From NCBI GenBank assembly GCA_963736525.1, contig CAVTPF010000025.1, positions 1-64,000 on the forward strand: a stretch of 64,000 bases of DNA, read 5' to 3'. Positions 27,552 to 35,789 of this stretch are shown in pieces (the first letter of the stretch is position 1; every line of letters starts with the position of its first letter). A program made the translations under genes and the position numbers. This stretch comes from Bog-473 sp963736525. Its GTDB lineage: Bacteria > Actinomycetota > Acidimicrobiia > Acidimicrobiales > RAAP-2. A model generated the notes under the pieces. It saw nothing but the letters and a program-made list of their open reading frames with translations. It was not told where the DNA came from and ran no database searches.

Positions 27552-28490
27552 CTAGACGGTCAGGAGATCACGCGCCCCGGTGTCCGAGGACGGGTGGCGC
27601 AGCTTGGACATGGCCCGGGCCTCGATCTGGCGGATGCGCTCCCGGGTGAGGTTGAAGTGCTCGCCGACCTCCTCGAGCGTCCGGGGCTCGCCCCGGTCCA
27701 GCCCGAAGCGGAGGCGCAGGATCTCGCGCTCGCGCTCGTCGAGCGGGGACAGCAGCCGACCGATCTCGTCGGGAAGGAGCGACACCGCGGCCACCTCGAA
27801 GGGCGACTCCGCCGAGCGGTCCTCCACCACGTCACCCAGCTCCGCGTCCCCGTCCTCGCGCAGCGGCTCGGACAGTGACAACGGCTCGGCCCGGAAGCGC
27901 AGCGCCTCGACGAGCTTGTCCTCGGGCATCTCCACCTCGACGCCGAGCTCGGCCAGCGTGGCCGGGCGGCCGAGCTTGAGCTCCAGGCGGGCCTGCGCCT
28001 TCTGCACCCGGGCCAGCGTGTCGCCGGCGTGCACGGGGAGCCGGATGGTGCGTCCGGTGTTGGCGATGCCACGGGTGATGGCCTGGCGGATCCACCATGT
28101 GGCATAGGTCGAGAACTTGAAGCCCTTGCGCCAGTCGAACTTCTCGACGGCGTGCATCAGGCCGAGGTTCCCCTCTTGGATGAGGTCCAGCAGCGGCAGC
28201 CCCGACGCCTGGTACTTCTTGGCGATCGAGACCACGAGGCGCAGGTTCGACTGGACGAACGTCTGCTGGGCCTGCTCGCCTTCCATGACGGCGCGGCGCA
28301 GCTCGCGCTTCTTGGCCGTGGTGATCCCCTTGACGGCCTTGGCCACCTCCGCCTCGGCGGCGCGTCCCGCCTCGATGGCCTGGGCCAGGCGGACCTCGTC
28401 GTCCTTGGTCAGCAGTGGGTACTGACCGATGTCTGTCAGGTAGAGACGTACGAGGTCTTCGTCGTCGCGCTCAATTCGTTCCTTCGCCAA
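27552..28490 (-). CDS. RNA polymerase sigma factor, RpoD/SigA-SigB family
   Basis: A 312-residue sigma-70 protein lacking the long 1.1 region. Region 1.2 is DLVRLYLTDIGQYPLLT, region 2 includes LRLVVSIAKKYQASGLPLLDLIQEGNLGL and FSTYATWWIRQAI, region 3 begins RPATLAELG and region 4 is LDEREREILRLRFGLD with the HTH EVGEHFNLTRERIRQIEARA. The length is that of group 2 (SigB-like) factors. The first possible start is TTG at 28490, because a TAG lies just upstream; AGGCGAG is the likely ribosome-binding site. Confidence 0.92.
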   Translation of the reverse strand: MAKERIERDDEDLVRLYLTDIGQYPLLTKDDEVRLAQAIEAGRAAEAEVAKAVKGITTAKKRELRRAVMEGEQAQQTFVQSNLRLVVSIAKKYQASGLPLLDLIQEGNLGLMHAVEKFDWRKGFKFSTYATWWIRQAITRGIANTGRTIRLPVHAGDTLARVQKAQARLELKLGRPATLAELGVEVEMPEDKLVEALRFRAEPLSLSEPLREDGDAELGDVVEDRSAESPFEVAAVSLLPDEIGRLLSPLDEREREILRLRFGLDRGEPRTLEEVGEHFNLTRERIRQIEARAMSKLRHPSSDTGARDLLTV

Positions 28491-28600
28491 GTTGCTCGCC
28501 TAAACCTTCCGTCCCGTGACCTCGGTAGGGGGAACCCCGCCGGGCTGTCGCGCTCGTCAAATGCTGCCGACGCCCTTTTCGGGCGCACGTGGGCTGCGGG

Positions 28601-28620
28601 GACAGTGTAATGGCACTGTC
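28601..28620. repeat. Inverted repeat GACAGTG-N6-CACTGTC
   Basis: Perfect 7-bp arms at 28601-28607 and 28614-28620, directly at the 3' end of the preceding gene and about 110 bases before the sigma-factor start. No T-tract; it may be an operator for the sigma gene or a 3' hairpin. Confidence 0.4.
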
Positions 28621-29221
28621 AAGATGGGCGTACAGCAGGGAAAACGCCGAAATCGTCAAACGCCCGTTCGACGCGCTCCCCGACCTTGCTTCCCAGTTCC
28701 GCTCCTTTTCCTTCCAAGCGGTCGGGAAACCCCTCCAACAGGGATCGGCCTCCCCGGATCTCGCCCTCCATCACCCGGCGGGCCCCCGCCAGCACCTCCA
28801 TGACGGGGGCCTCGGCAACGGGTGACGCCGAGCGGAGATGGGCCCCGTAGATCCCGCTCAGCCGGGGCAGCAGCACCCCGACCAGCGTCTCCACGCCCGC
28901 CACGGTGTCGGTCGTCTCGTCCGCCAGGGCCCCCAGGGCCTCGGCAACGGACGCCGACGGGGCCTCGACCAGGGAGGTCGGGTCGACCCCGGCCCGGACC
29001 GGGAGGCGCTCGGCCCAGCAACCGGCCAACGCGCCGTGCCGCCTCGACACCGCGGCGCACCAGACGTGCAGCTCGGCCGCCCCGCCCGTCCGGCCGGCCC
29101 AGGAACCGGTGACCGCGAAGACGCGTTGCTCCATCCAGCAATAGGAGCCCACCAGCAGCGCCTGCTCCTCGATGCCCCGCCAGGTGAGCCCGGCGGGGTC
29201 CAGCGCCCCGGTCTCAGCCAC
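28619..29221 (-). CDS. Conserved-looking hypothetical helical protein
   Basis: A 200-residue protein starting at a GTG that overlaps the nadE 3' end by 8 bases. It is almost wholly helical, with WRGIEEQALLVGSYCWMEQR near the start and Trp/Cys/His-rich stretches (ELHVWCAAVSRRH) reminiscent of ferritin-like bundles, though no di-iron motif can be named. Coupling to nadE suggests co-expression, not necessarily shared function. I do not recognise the family. Confidence 0.6.
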   Translation of the reverse strand: MAETGALDPAGLTWRGIEEQALLVGSYCWMEQRVFAVTGSWAGRTGGAAELHVWCAAVSRRHGALAGCWAERLPVRAGVDPTSLVEAPSASVAEALGALADETTDTVAGVETLVGVLLPRLSGIYGAHLRSASPVAEAPVMEVLAGARRVMEGEIRGGRSLLEGFPDRLEGKGAELGSKVGERVERAFDDFGVFPAVRPS

Positions 29222-30953
29222 CCCCCGACTCCTCGAGGGCCGAGGAGCGGTAGCGGTTGGTGATCGGCATGCGCCGGTCCTTGCCGAAGGCCTTGGTGGT
29301 GATGCGCACGCCCGGGGGCATCTGGCGCCGCTTGTACTCGGCGCCGTCGACCAGGCGCACCACGCGGTCGACGACGACCGGGTCAAAACCCTCGGCCACG
29401 AGGTCGGCCGCCGTGCGGTCGCGCTCCACGTAGCCCTGCAGCACCGGGTCGAGGTCCTCGTAGGGCGGGAGCGACTGGTCGTCGCGCTGGTCCGGCCGCA
29501 GCTCGGCCGAGGGCGGCTTGTCGAGGATGCTGTCGGGGATGGGCCCCGGCTCGCCCTCCAGCACGGCCTGGGTGTTGCGGTAGCGGCACAGGTCGTACAC
29601 CAAGGTCTTGGGCACGTCCTTGATGACGGCGAAGCCACCCGCCGAGTCGCCGTAGAGCGTGGAGTAGCCGGTGGCCATCTCGCTCTTGTTGCCCGTCGTC
29701 AGCACGATCCATCCCTTGGCGTTGGAGACGGCCATCAGCAGGACGCCGCGCACGCGCGACTGGAGGTTCTCGTCGGTCAGGCCGAAGGGCTCGCGGCCGA
29801 GCACCGGTGCCAGCATGGAGGCGAAGGCCACGTGGGCCTCTTCGATCGGGACCACCTTGAGGTCGATGCCGAGCCGCTCGGCCAGCACGCCCGCGTCGTG
29901 GCGCGATCCCTCGCTGGAGTAGCGCGAGGGCATGGAAAGGCCGTGCACGCGCTCGGGCCCGAGCGCGTCGACCGCGATCGTGGCCACCAGCGACGAATCG
30001 ATCCCCCCCGAGAGCCCGACGACCGCCTCGCTGAAGCCGTTCTTGGCGAGGTAATCCCTCGTGCCCAGGACCAGCGCGGCGTAGACCTCGGCGTGGTCAC
30101 TCAGTGGGGCCGGCGGCGAGGTGGGGGGCAGTGGCGGCCGGTCGGCGCCACGGGGCTCGGTCACCACGATCCGCGGCAGCAGCTCGGTGACGGCGTGGGC
30201 TCGGTGCGGCCCGATGGGCAGATCGACGACGACCAGGTCCGGAGCGAACTGCGCACCCGACGCCAGCAGGGTCCCGTCGGCCGCCACAATGAGCGAGTCG
30301 CCGTCGAAGACCAGCTCGTCCTGTCCGCCCGCCTGGTTCACGTACGCGATGGCGCACCCGGCCTCGGCGACACGCCCCCGCAGCATGTCGATGCGGTCGT
30401 GACGGCGCCCGCGGTTGTACGGCGAGGCGTTGAGGTTCACGACCACATCCGCGCCGGCGCGGCCGGCCTGCGCCACCGGCCCGTCGTCGAACCAGACGTC
30501 CTCGCAGATGGAGACGCCGACCCAGGCGCCGGCCACGCCGAAGAGCGCCGGCGGCTCGTCACCGGGCACGAACCAGCGCTGCTCGTCGAACACCCCGTAG
30601 TTGGGGAGGTAGCGCTTGCGATACACACCCACGACGCGGCCGCCGGCGCACACGGCCGCCGCATTGGCCAGTCCGCCGCCGTCACGGGCGGCGCCGACGA
30701 AGCCGAGCACCACGGCGCATTGCCCGGTGGCGGCAGCCACCTTCTCGAGTGCCGCCACGTTGTCGGCCACGAACCCGGGCTTGAGCAGCAGGTCCTCGGG
30801 TGGGTAGCCCGTGATGGCCAGCTCGGGCGCCACACAGACGTCGGCCCCGGCCGCCTCGGCGGCGGCCAGCGCGCCGAGCACCCGCTCCACGTTGCCGGAC
30901 AGGTCGCCGACGACGGTGTTCAGCTGCGCGGCGGCCAGGCGCAGATGCGGCAT
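29214..30953 (-). CDS. nadE: Glutamine-dependent NAD+ synthetase
   Basis: A 579-residue two-domain enzyme making NAD+ from deamido-NAD+, with ammonia drawn from glutamine. The N-terminal nitrilase-type amidase has the Glu (PELAITGYP), Lys (YRKRYLPNYGVFDE) and Cys (VSICEDVWF) triad; the C-terminal synthetase has the pyrophosphatase P-loop LSGGIDSSL and TTGNKSEMATGYSTLYGD. It is divergent from glnA across 93 bases, and both are glutamine-linked enzymes. Confidence 0.96.
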   Translation of the reverse strand: MPHLRLAAAQLNTVVGDLSGNVERVLGALAAAEAAGADVCVAPELAITGYPPEDLLLKPGFVADNVAALEKVAAATGQCAVVLGFVGAARDGGGLANAAAVCAGGRVVGVYRKRYLPNYGVFDEQRWFVPGDEPPALFGVAGAWVGVSICEDVWFDDGPVAQAGRAGADVVVNLNASPYNRGRRHDRIDMLRGRVAEAGCAIAYVNQAGGQDELVFDGDSLIVAADGTLLASGAQFAPDLVVVDLPIGPHRAHAVTELLPRIVVTEPRGADRPPLPPTSPPAPLSDHAEVYAALVLGTRDYLAKNGFSEAVVGLSGGIDSSLVATIAVDALGPERVHGLSMPSRYSSEGSRHDAGVLAERLGIDLKVVPIEEAHVAFASMLAPVLGREPFGLTDENLQSRVRGVLLMAVSNAKGWIVLTTGNKSEMATGYSTLYGDSAGGFAVIKDVPKTLVYDLCRYRNTQAVLEGEPGPIPDSILDKPPSAELRPDQRDDQSLPPYEDLDPVLQGYVERDRTAADLVAEGFDPVVVDRVVRLVDGAEYKRRQMPPGVRITTKAFGKDRRMPITNRYRSSALEESGGG

Positions 30954-31046
30954 CGACCCAGATTAACGGCGGCCTCGGGGCGTCGATTGGGGCGCGGCCC
31001 ACGGGCCCCAGGGGAGGGGGGTGCGCCGGCATGCGAAACTTGCACG

Positions 31047-32381
31047 GTGCAAAGCCAGCGGGACTACGTGCTCCGGACCGTGGAGGAGCGGGGCATCCGC
31101 TTCGTCCAGCTGTGGTTCACCGACGTGCTCGGGACCCCCAAGGGGTTCAACATCACGTCGGCGGAACTCGAGAACGCCCTCGACGAGGGCATGACGTTCG
31201 ACGGCTCGGCCATCGACGGGTTCAGCCGGGTCCAGGAGGCCGACGTCCTGGCCCGCCCCGACCCCAAGACCTTCCAGCTGCTGCCGTGGCATCACGACGA
31301 CGCGCAGGTGGCCCGCGTGTTCTGCGACATCGCCAACCTCGACGGCACCCCCTTCGGGGGCGATCCGCGGCACGCGCTGCGGCGCACCCTCGAGAGCGCC
31401 CGGGCGGCCGGCTACACCTTCTTCGCCTCGCCCGAGGTGGAGTTCTTCTACTTCGCCGACGCCGATCCGGCGCGGGGCCCGGTCGTCTTGGACTCGGGGT
31501 CCTACTTCGACCTCTCGGTCGCCGACCTCACGAGCAACCTGCGGCGCCGGTCGGTGCTCATGCTCGAGGAGATGGGCATCCCCGTCGAGCACACCCAGCA
31601 CGAGGACGCGCACAGCCAGCATGAGATCGACCTGCGCTACACCGACGCCCTCACCATGGCCGACACCGTCATGACGACGCGCATGGTGATAAAGGAGATG
31701 GCCCGCCAGGACGGGGTCTTCGCCTCCTTCATGCCCAAGCCGCTCGGGGGCGTGCAGGGGTCGGGCATGCACACCCACATTTCGTTGTGGGAGGGGGAGC
31801 GCAACGCGTTCGTCGACGAGAGCGATCGCTACGGGCTCTCGGAGGTGGCGCGGCGCTTCATCGCCGGCCTGCTGCACCACGCGCGCGAGATCACCGCGGT
31901 CACCAACCAATGGGTCAACTCCTACAAGCGCCTGATCGGCGGCTACGAGGCGCCCGTCCACGTCAGCTGGGCGCGCAACAACCGGTCGGCGCTGGTGCGC
32001 GTGCCGGTCGTCAAGATGGGCAAGACCGAGTCCACCCGCCTGGAGTACCGGGCCCCCGACAGCGCCTGCAACCCTTACCTCGCCTTCTCGGTGATCCTGG
32101 CGGCCGGGCTGCGCGGTATCGCCGGGGATTACCCCCTGCCGCCCGAGGCGGACGACAACCTGTTCACCCTCACGCCCAAGCAGTTGGCCAAGAAGGGCAT
32201 CGAGCCTCTGCCCTCGAGCCTGCACGACGCCGTCAACGAAATGGAGCGCTCCGAGCTGCTGGCCGAGACGCTCGGCGACCACGTCTTCGAGTGGTTCATC
32301 CGTAACAAGCGGGCGGAGTGGGACGCCTATCAGGCCGAGGTGACGCAGTTCGAGCTGGACCGCTACCTGCCGCTGCTCTGA
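31047..32381 (+). CDS. glnA: Glutamine synthetase, type I
   Basis: A 444-residue GS starting at a GTG (VQSQRDYVLRTVEERG). Hallmarks: FDGSAIDGFSRVQEADV, the ATP/Glu-site GSGMHTHISLWE, and NPYLAFSVILAAGL. The size and compact C-terminus suggest the I-alpha class without adenylylation; I cannot see the adenylylation-loop tyrosine. The next gene, 13 bases away, is a GlnR-like regulator, so regulation is probably transcriptional. No clear ribosome-binding site precedes the GTG. Confidence 0.93.
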   Translation: MQSQRDYVLRTVEERGIRFVQLWFTDVLGTPKGFNITSAELENALDEGMTFDGSAIDGFSRVQEADVLARPDPKTFQLLPWHHDDAQVARVFCDIANLDGTPFGGDPRHALRRTLESARAAGYTFFASPEVEFFYFADADPARGPVVLDSGSYFDLSVADLTSNLRRRSVLMLEEMGIPVEHTQHEDAHSQHEIDLRYTDALTMADTVMTTRMVIKEMARQDGVFASFMPKPLGGVQGSGMHTHISLWEGERNAFVDESDRYGLSEVARRFIAGLLHHAREITAVTNQWVNSYKRLIGGYEAPVHVSWARNNRSALVRVPVVKMGKTESTRLEYRAPDSACNPYLAFSVILAAGLRGIAGDYPLPPEADDNLFTLTPKQLAKKGIEPLPSSLHDAVNEMERSELLAETLGDHVFEWFIRNKRAEWDAYQAEVTQFELDRYLPLL

Positions 32382-32394
32382 TCCCGACGCGACG

Positions 32395-33174
32395 ATGGAC
32401 CCCCTCCTCTGCTTCCCCGCCGACCTCCCCGCCGAGGTGACCCTGGCGCTGCAGAGCGCGGGCCTCGGACACCACGGCGTGAGCGGGCCAGAGGAGATCG
32501 CCGCGCCCGGCCCGGACGGTCGCACCGTGGGCTACTCGGGCGCGCTGGTCGTGGCCGGCGATGACATGACCGCCGCGGTCGCCTTCTGCCGCCACCTGCG
32601 CCTGCGCGAGGTCCCCATGACGCCGCTGCTGCTCGCCATGGCAGCGGACCAGGTGGGCGAGCTGCTGCTGCGCGACGACCTCTACGACGACTTCTGCGTC
32701 CTGCCGGCGCGGCCCGACGAGCTCGTGGCGCGCCTGCAGCACCTCTTCTGGCGCACCGGGCAGAGCATGCGGCCGGACATCATCGAGTACGGGCCCCTCA
32801 TGCTCAACCTCGAGACGTACCAGGCCGCCGTGGCGGGCCGGGTCCTCGACCTCACCTACATGGAGTACGAGCTGCTCCGCTTCCTGGCCGGCCACCCGGC
32901 CAAGGTCTTCACGCGCGAGACCCTGCTCAGCCGGGTGTGGGGCTACGAGTACTACGGCGGCGCCCGGACCGTCGACGTCCACATCCGGCGCCTGCGGGCC
33001 AAGCTGGGCGAGGAGCACGCCCACCTGATCCAGACCGTCCGCTCGGTGGGCTACCGCTTCGGGCAGGTCGCCTGGCACCCCGGCATGGCCCAGCGCAACA
33101 GCGGGGCGGGTGGTCCGTCCCCAGGCGCCCCTGCGGCACCGGCCGCCCCGGCCACTCAGACGACCGGCGCGTAG
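32395..33174 (+). CDS. GlnR-like orphan winged-helix regulator
   Basis: A 259-residue OmpR-family protein. The C-terminal winged helix (about residues 138-222) is clear: RVLDLTYMEYELLRFLAGHP, TRETLLSRVWGYEYYGGART, VDVHIRRLRAKLG and VRSVGYRF. The N-terminal half is receiver-sized but lacks an obvious phospho-accepting Asp, as in GlnR, which works without phosphorylation. The position directly behind glnA supports a nitrogen-control role; that link is inferred. The tail is Pro/Ala/Gly-rich, and its last 19 bases overlap the convergent ridA. Confidence 0.75.
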   Translation: MDPLLCFPADLPAEVTLALQSAGLGHHGVSGPEEIAAPGPDGRTVGYSGALVVAGDDMTAAVAFCRHLRLREVPMTPLLLAMAADQVGELLLRDDLYDDFCVLPARPDELVARLQHLFWRTGQSMRPDIIEYGPLMLNLETYQAAVAGRVLDLTYMEYELLRFLAGHPAKVFTRETLLSRVWGYEYYGGARTVDVHIRRLRAKLGEEHAHLIQTVRSVGYRFGQVAWHPGMAQRNSGAGGPSPGAPAAPAAPATQTTGA

Positions 33175-33524
33175 GCCCAGGCCTCGACCTCGACCCGGGC
33201 CCCGACGGGCAGCGCCGCCACCGCGACAGCCGAGCGGGTCGGGCGAACCGCCGCGAAGTACTCGACCCACACCTCGTTGACGGCGGCGAACTCCTGCATG
33301 TCGATCAGGTAGAGCGTGGTCTTGAACACGTCGGGCAGCGTGGCTCCCTCAATGGCGAGGACCTCGGACAGGTTCCGCAGCGCCTGGTGGAGCTCGGGCA
33401 CGGTGCCTCCGGGCACCAGGGCCGGCACGCCGGCCTCGTCGGTGACGACGCCGATCTGGCCCGAGGTCACGACCCAGTCACCGATCCGGCGGACAGGGGA
33501 GTACGGGCCGACGGCTGCGCTCAT
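33156..33524 (-). CDS. RidA-family (YjgF) enamine/imine deaminase
   Basis: A 122-residue RidA-type trimer-forming protein. Conserved patches are GPYSPVRRIGDWVVTSGQIG, and RPTRSAVAVAALPVGARVEVEAWAY with the catalytic Arg. Family members hydrolyse reactive enamines or imines formed by PLP enzymes. The ATG overlaps the stop of the Fe-S/Mo fusion gene (ATGA), so it is coupled to that gene, and its 3' end overlaps the GlnR-like gene tail-to-tail. Confidence 0.88.
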   Translation of the reverse strand: MSAAVGPYSPVRRIGDWVVTSGQIGVVTDEAGVPALVPGGTVPELHQALRNLSEVLAIEGATLPDVFKTTLYLIDMQEFAAVNEVWVEYFAAVRPTRSAVAVAALPVGARVEVEAWAYAPVV

Positions 33525-35143
33525 GCGGGCTCCTCTCGACCCCCCGATGCTGCCACGTCCCGGAACGGCGCCCGCACGGCGGCACGGCGGGTGGGCCAGC
33601 GCGCCGGGAGCCCCTCGGCGGCGAAGGCGGCGGCCAGGGTGGCGACGAAGACGGCATCGGACCCGTTGACCGGCCAGCACTCCTGGTCGTGCAGCCGGAC
33701 CTCGACGTGGGGCATGTCGCGGGCGGCCAGGATGCCGAAGGAGCGGATGGTCAGATCGACCGGCACGCCGCCGGCGTCGACCGCGATGCCCTCGCTCCAG
33801 ACCAGCCCGAGCGCCTGGTGCACCGCCCCCAGGGCGTAGGAACGCAGCGTGACCGGGCACAGGACCTCGCCCGCCCACACGTCGACGTCGACGCGACCTC
33901 GCTCACCGTCGTGGAGGTCGAGCTCGACGCTCGCGCTGCCCGCATCGAGCAGCGACACATGGGCCCGCCCCGTGCCCGGTCGTCCGGGCGGGGCGCTCAG
34001 CGCGTGGAGGGCCGCCAGCGTCTCGGCCCAGCCGGCCCCGCGCAGCTCGGGGGCCACCGGGGGCCCCGGCACCTCGACCTCCTCGACGTGCACGCCCGGG
34101 CACAGCTCGCGCAGGCGCGCCCGCAACGGCGTGAGATCCGCCGAACCCTCGGTCCGGCCGACGCGCACGACACCGGTGCCGTCCTGCCGCAGCGCCACGG
34201 CCAGCGGCGGGCGCTTGTGGCCGCGCCGCACGACGTCCTCGCGCCTCCACAGGACACGCACCACCTCACCGGTCTCGTCGGCGAGGTCCCGGGCCCGCGC
34301 CGGGACCGGGCTGTGCCGCTTGCCGCCGAAGGCTCCCCCGTTGGCCAAGGGGGAGGCGGGTTCCCCGCCGGGCCGGCTCCAGCTCGCGTCGGGCTCGACG
34401 TACGCGGGCTCGACCCAGGTCGTCTGCAGCGAGAGCGCCCAGTCCCCCGCGGGGACCGCGACCGGGTGCGACAACGGCACGGTGCTGTTGCGACCCTGGA
34501 CGCGCCCGCCATACGCCCGTGCGGCCCGCATACCGGGGGCGACGGGCGCGTCCGCGCCCAGTTGGACGAGCGCGCCGGGCGGTGCAGTGTCGTCGGCGAA
34601 GCCACCGCCTCCGAGGACCACCTCGGGCCCCGACGTCTGGAAGGCGGGGCCCTCCACCTGGGCGCGCCAGGCGGCGAGCACGGGATCGCGGGCCGTGGCG
34701 GCCGGTTCGTCGGGCAGCCCCTCCACGCCGAGCGCGCCGCAGGCGGCCTCCACGATCGACTGCCAGCCGGTGCAACGGCACAGGTGGGCCCGCAAGGCCG
34801 CCTCGACCTCGCGTCTCCCCGGTGGCGTCGAGGCCCCGGGTCCCCCCAGCGCGGCGAGGCGCATCACGATCCCGGGCGTGCAGAACCCGCACTGGCTCGC
34901 CCCGTGGGCCACAAAGGCCGACGCCCAGCGGTCGCGGACGTCGGCCGGCAGTCCCTCGATGGTCGTCACGCGACGGCCGGCGACGCGGCGGACCGGCGTC
35001 ACACAGGCGACCCGGGGGGCACCGTCGACCCACACGGTGCAACACCCGCACTGGCCCTGTGGGCTGCAGCCGTCCTTGGCCGAGCGACAGCCGAGCTCCT
35101 CGCGCAGCGCATCGAGGAGGGAGATCCCGTCCGCCACCCGCAC
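33521..35143 (-). CDS. Compact [2Fe-2S]/molybdopterin dehydrogenase-like fusion
   Basis: A 540-residue protein. Residues 1-150 are a xanthine dehydrogenase-type two-cluster module: GCSPQGQCGCC and a later Cys, then GQCGFCTPGIVMRL and HLCRCTGWQSI. The remaining 390 residues resemble a shortened molybdopterin-binding subunit (GGAFGGK is present), about half the usual size. Where the catalytic Glu is expected (GxGExP) the sequence has NGSDAVF, so normal hydroxylase activity is doubtful. The first ferredoxin beta strand (VSFALNGEDVRV) is encoded in frame upstream of the first usable start, GTG 35143. One extra base in the G7 run at 35187-35193 would join it to a GTG at 35202. Coupled to ridA. Confidence 0.75.
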   Translation of the reverse strand: MRVADGISLLDALREELGCRSAKDGCSPQGQCGCCTVWVDGAPRVACVTPVRRVAGRRVTTIEGLPADVRDRWASAFVAHGASQCGFCTPGIVMRLAALGGPGASTPPGRREVEAALRAHLCRCTGWQSIVEAACGALGVEGLPDEPAATARDPVLAAWRAQVEGPAFQTSGPEVVLGGGGFADDTAPPGALVQLGADAPVAPGMRAARAYGGRVQGRNSTVPLSHPVAVPAGDWALSLQTTWVEPAYVEPDASWSRPGGEPASPLANGGAFGGKRHSPVPARARDLADETGEVVRVLWRREDVVRRGHKRPPLAVALRQDGTGVVRVGRTEGSADLTPLRARLRELCPGVHVEEVEVPGPPVAPELRGAGWAETLAALHALSAPPGRPGTGRAHVSLLDAGSASVELDLHDGERGRVDVDVWAGEVLCPVTLRSYALGAVHQALGLVWSEGIAVDAGGVPVDLTIRSFGILAARDMPHVEVRLHDQECWPVNGSDAVFVATLAAAFAAEGLPARWPTRRAAVRAPFRDVAASGGREEPA

Positions 35144-35266
35144 GTCCTCGCCGTTCAGGGCGAAGGAGACTCCGGCGGGAGGGTCCGGGGGGGCGTCGGC
35201 ACCCCGGAACGGATCAGGTGTCGTGCCGGTGCCCCTCAGGGGTCCGGGTGCCCGGACGGGCCGGGC

Positions 35267-35632
35267 TCAGCTGAACGAGGAGCCGCAGCCACAGGTGCGG
35301 GTGGCGTTCGGGTTGGTGATGTGGAAGCCGGCACCCTGCAGCCCGTCGCTGAAGTCCAGCGTGGACCCGCTCAGCAGGTCGGCGCTGGCGGCGTCCACCA
35401 CGACCTTGACGGTGCCGAACTCCCGGACCACGTCGTCCGCCATGATCTCGGTGTCGAAGAACATCTCGTAGCTGTAGCCCGAGCACCCGCCGGGCTTCAC
35501 GGCCACACGCAGCGCCAGGTCCTCGCCTTCCTCCTGGGCGAGCAGCTCGGCGACCTTGGAGGTGGCGGCGTCACTGAGAGTGACCGGCGCCGGCTTCTTC
35601 CCGATGTTGACGCTCGTGGAGATGGTCGTCAC
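35267..35632 (-). CDS. erpA: A-type iron-sulfur carrier (ErpA/IscA family)
   Basis: A 121-residue HesB-type carrier that passes Fe-S clusters to apo-enzymes. The three ligand cysteines are in GGCSGYSY and CGCGSSFS at the C-terminus. It starts at a GTG with an excellent AGGAGG site six bases upstream. It diverges from mrp, another Fe-S carrier, and the gene behind it encodes a [2Fe-2S] protein, so the three probably work on cluster delivery. Confidence 0.92.
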   Translation of the reverse strand: MTTISTSVNIGKKPAPVTLSDAATSKVAELLAQEEGEDLALRVAVKPGGCSGYSYEMFFDTEIMADDVVREFGTVKVVVDAASADLLSGSTLDFSDGLQGAGFHITNPNATRTCGCGSSFS

Positions 35633-35775
35633 TGGTTCCTCCTGTTTTTGCCGTACCTGGCCGTGCCGCACCTGGCGGCAGGGCTCAACGTGCCCGCGGA
35701 CGGCTCCCATGTTACCGGTGCGCACCAGCCCGTGGCACCGGCCGGCCATCGGGCCGGAAACCAGCGTCAACCAGG

Positions 35776-35789
35776 TAGAATTTTGCCTG
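35776..35789 (+). promoter_or_regulatory. -10 box and leaderless start of mrp
   Basis: TAGAAT at 35776-35781 ends seven bases before the GTG of mrp and matches five of six consensus positions, so transcription should begin at or next to the start codon. No ribosome-binding site is present, which agrees. No good -35 is seen. Confidence 0.55.
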
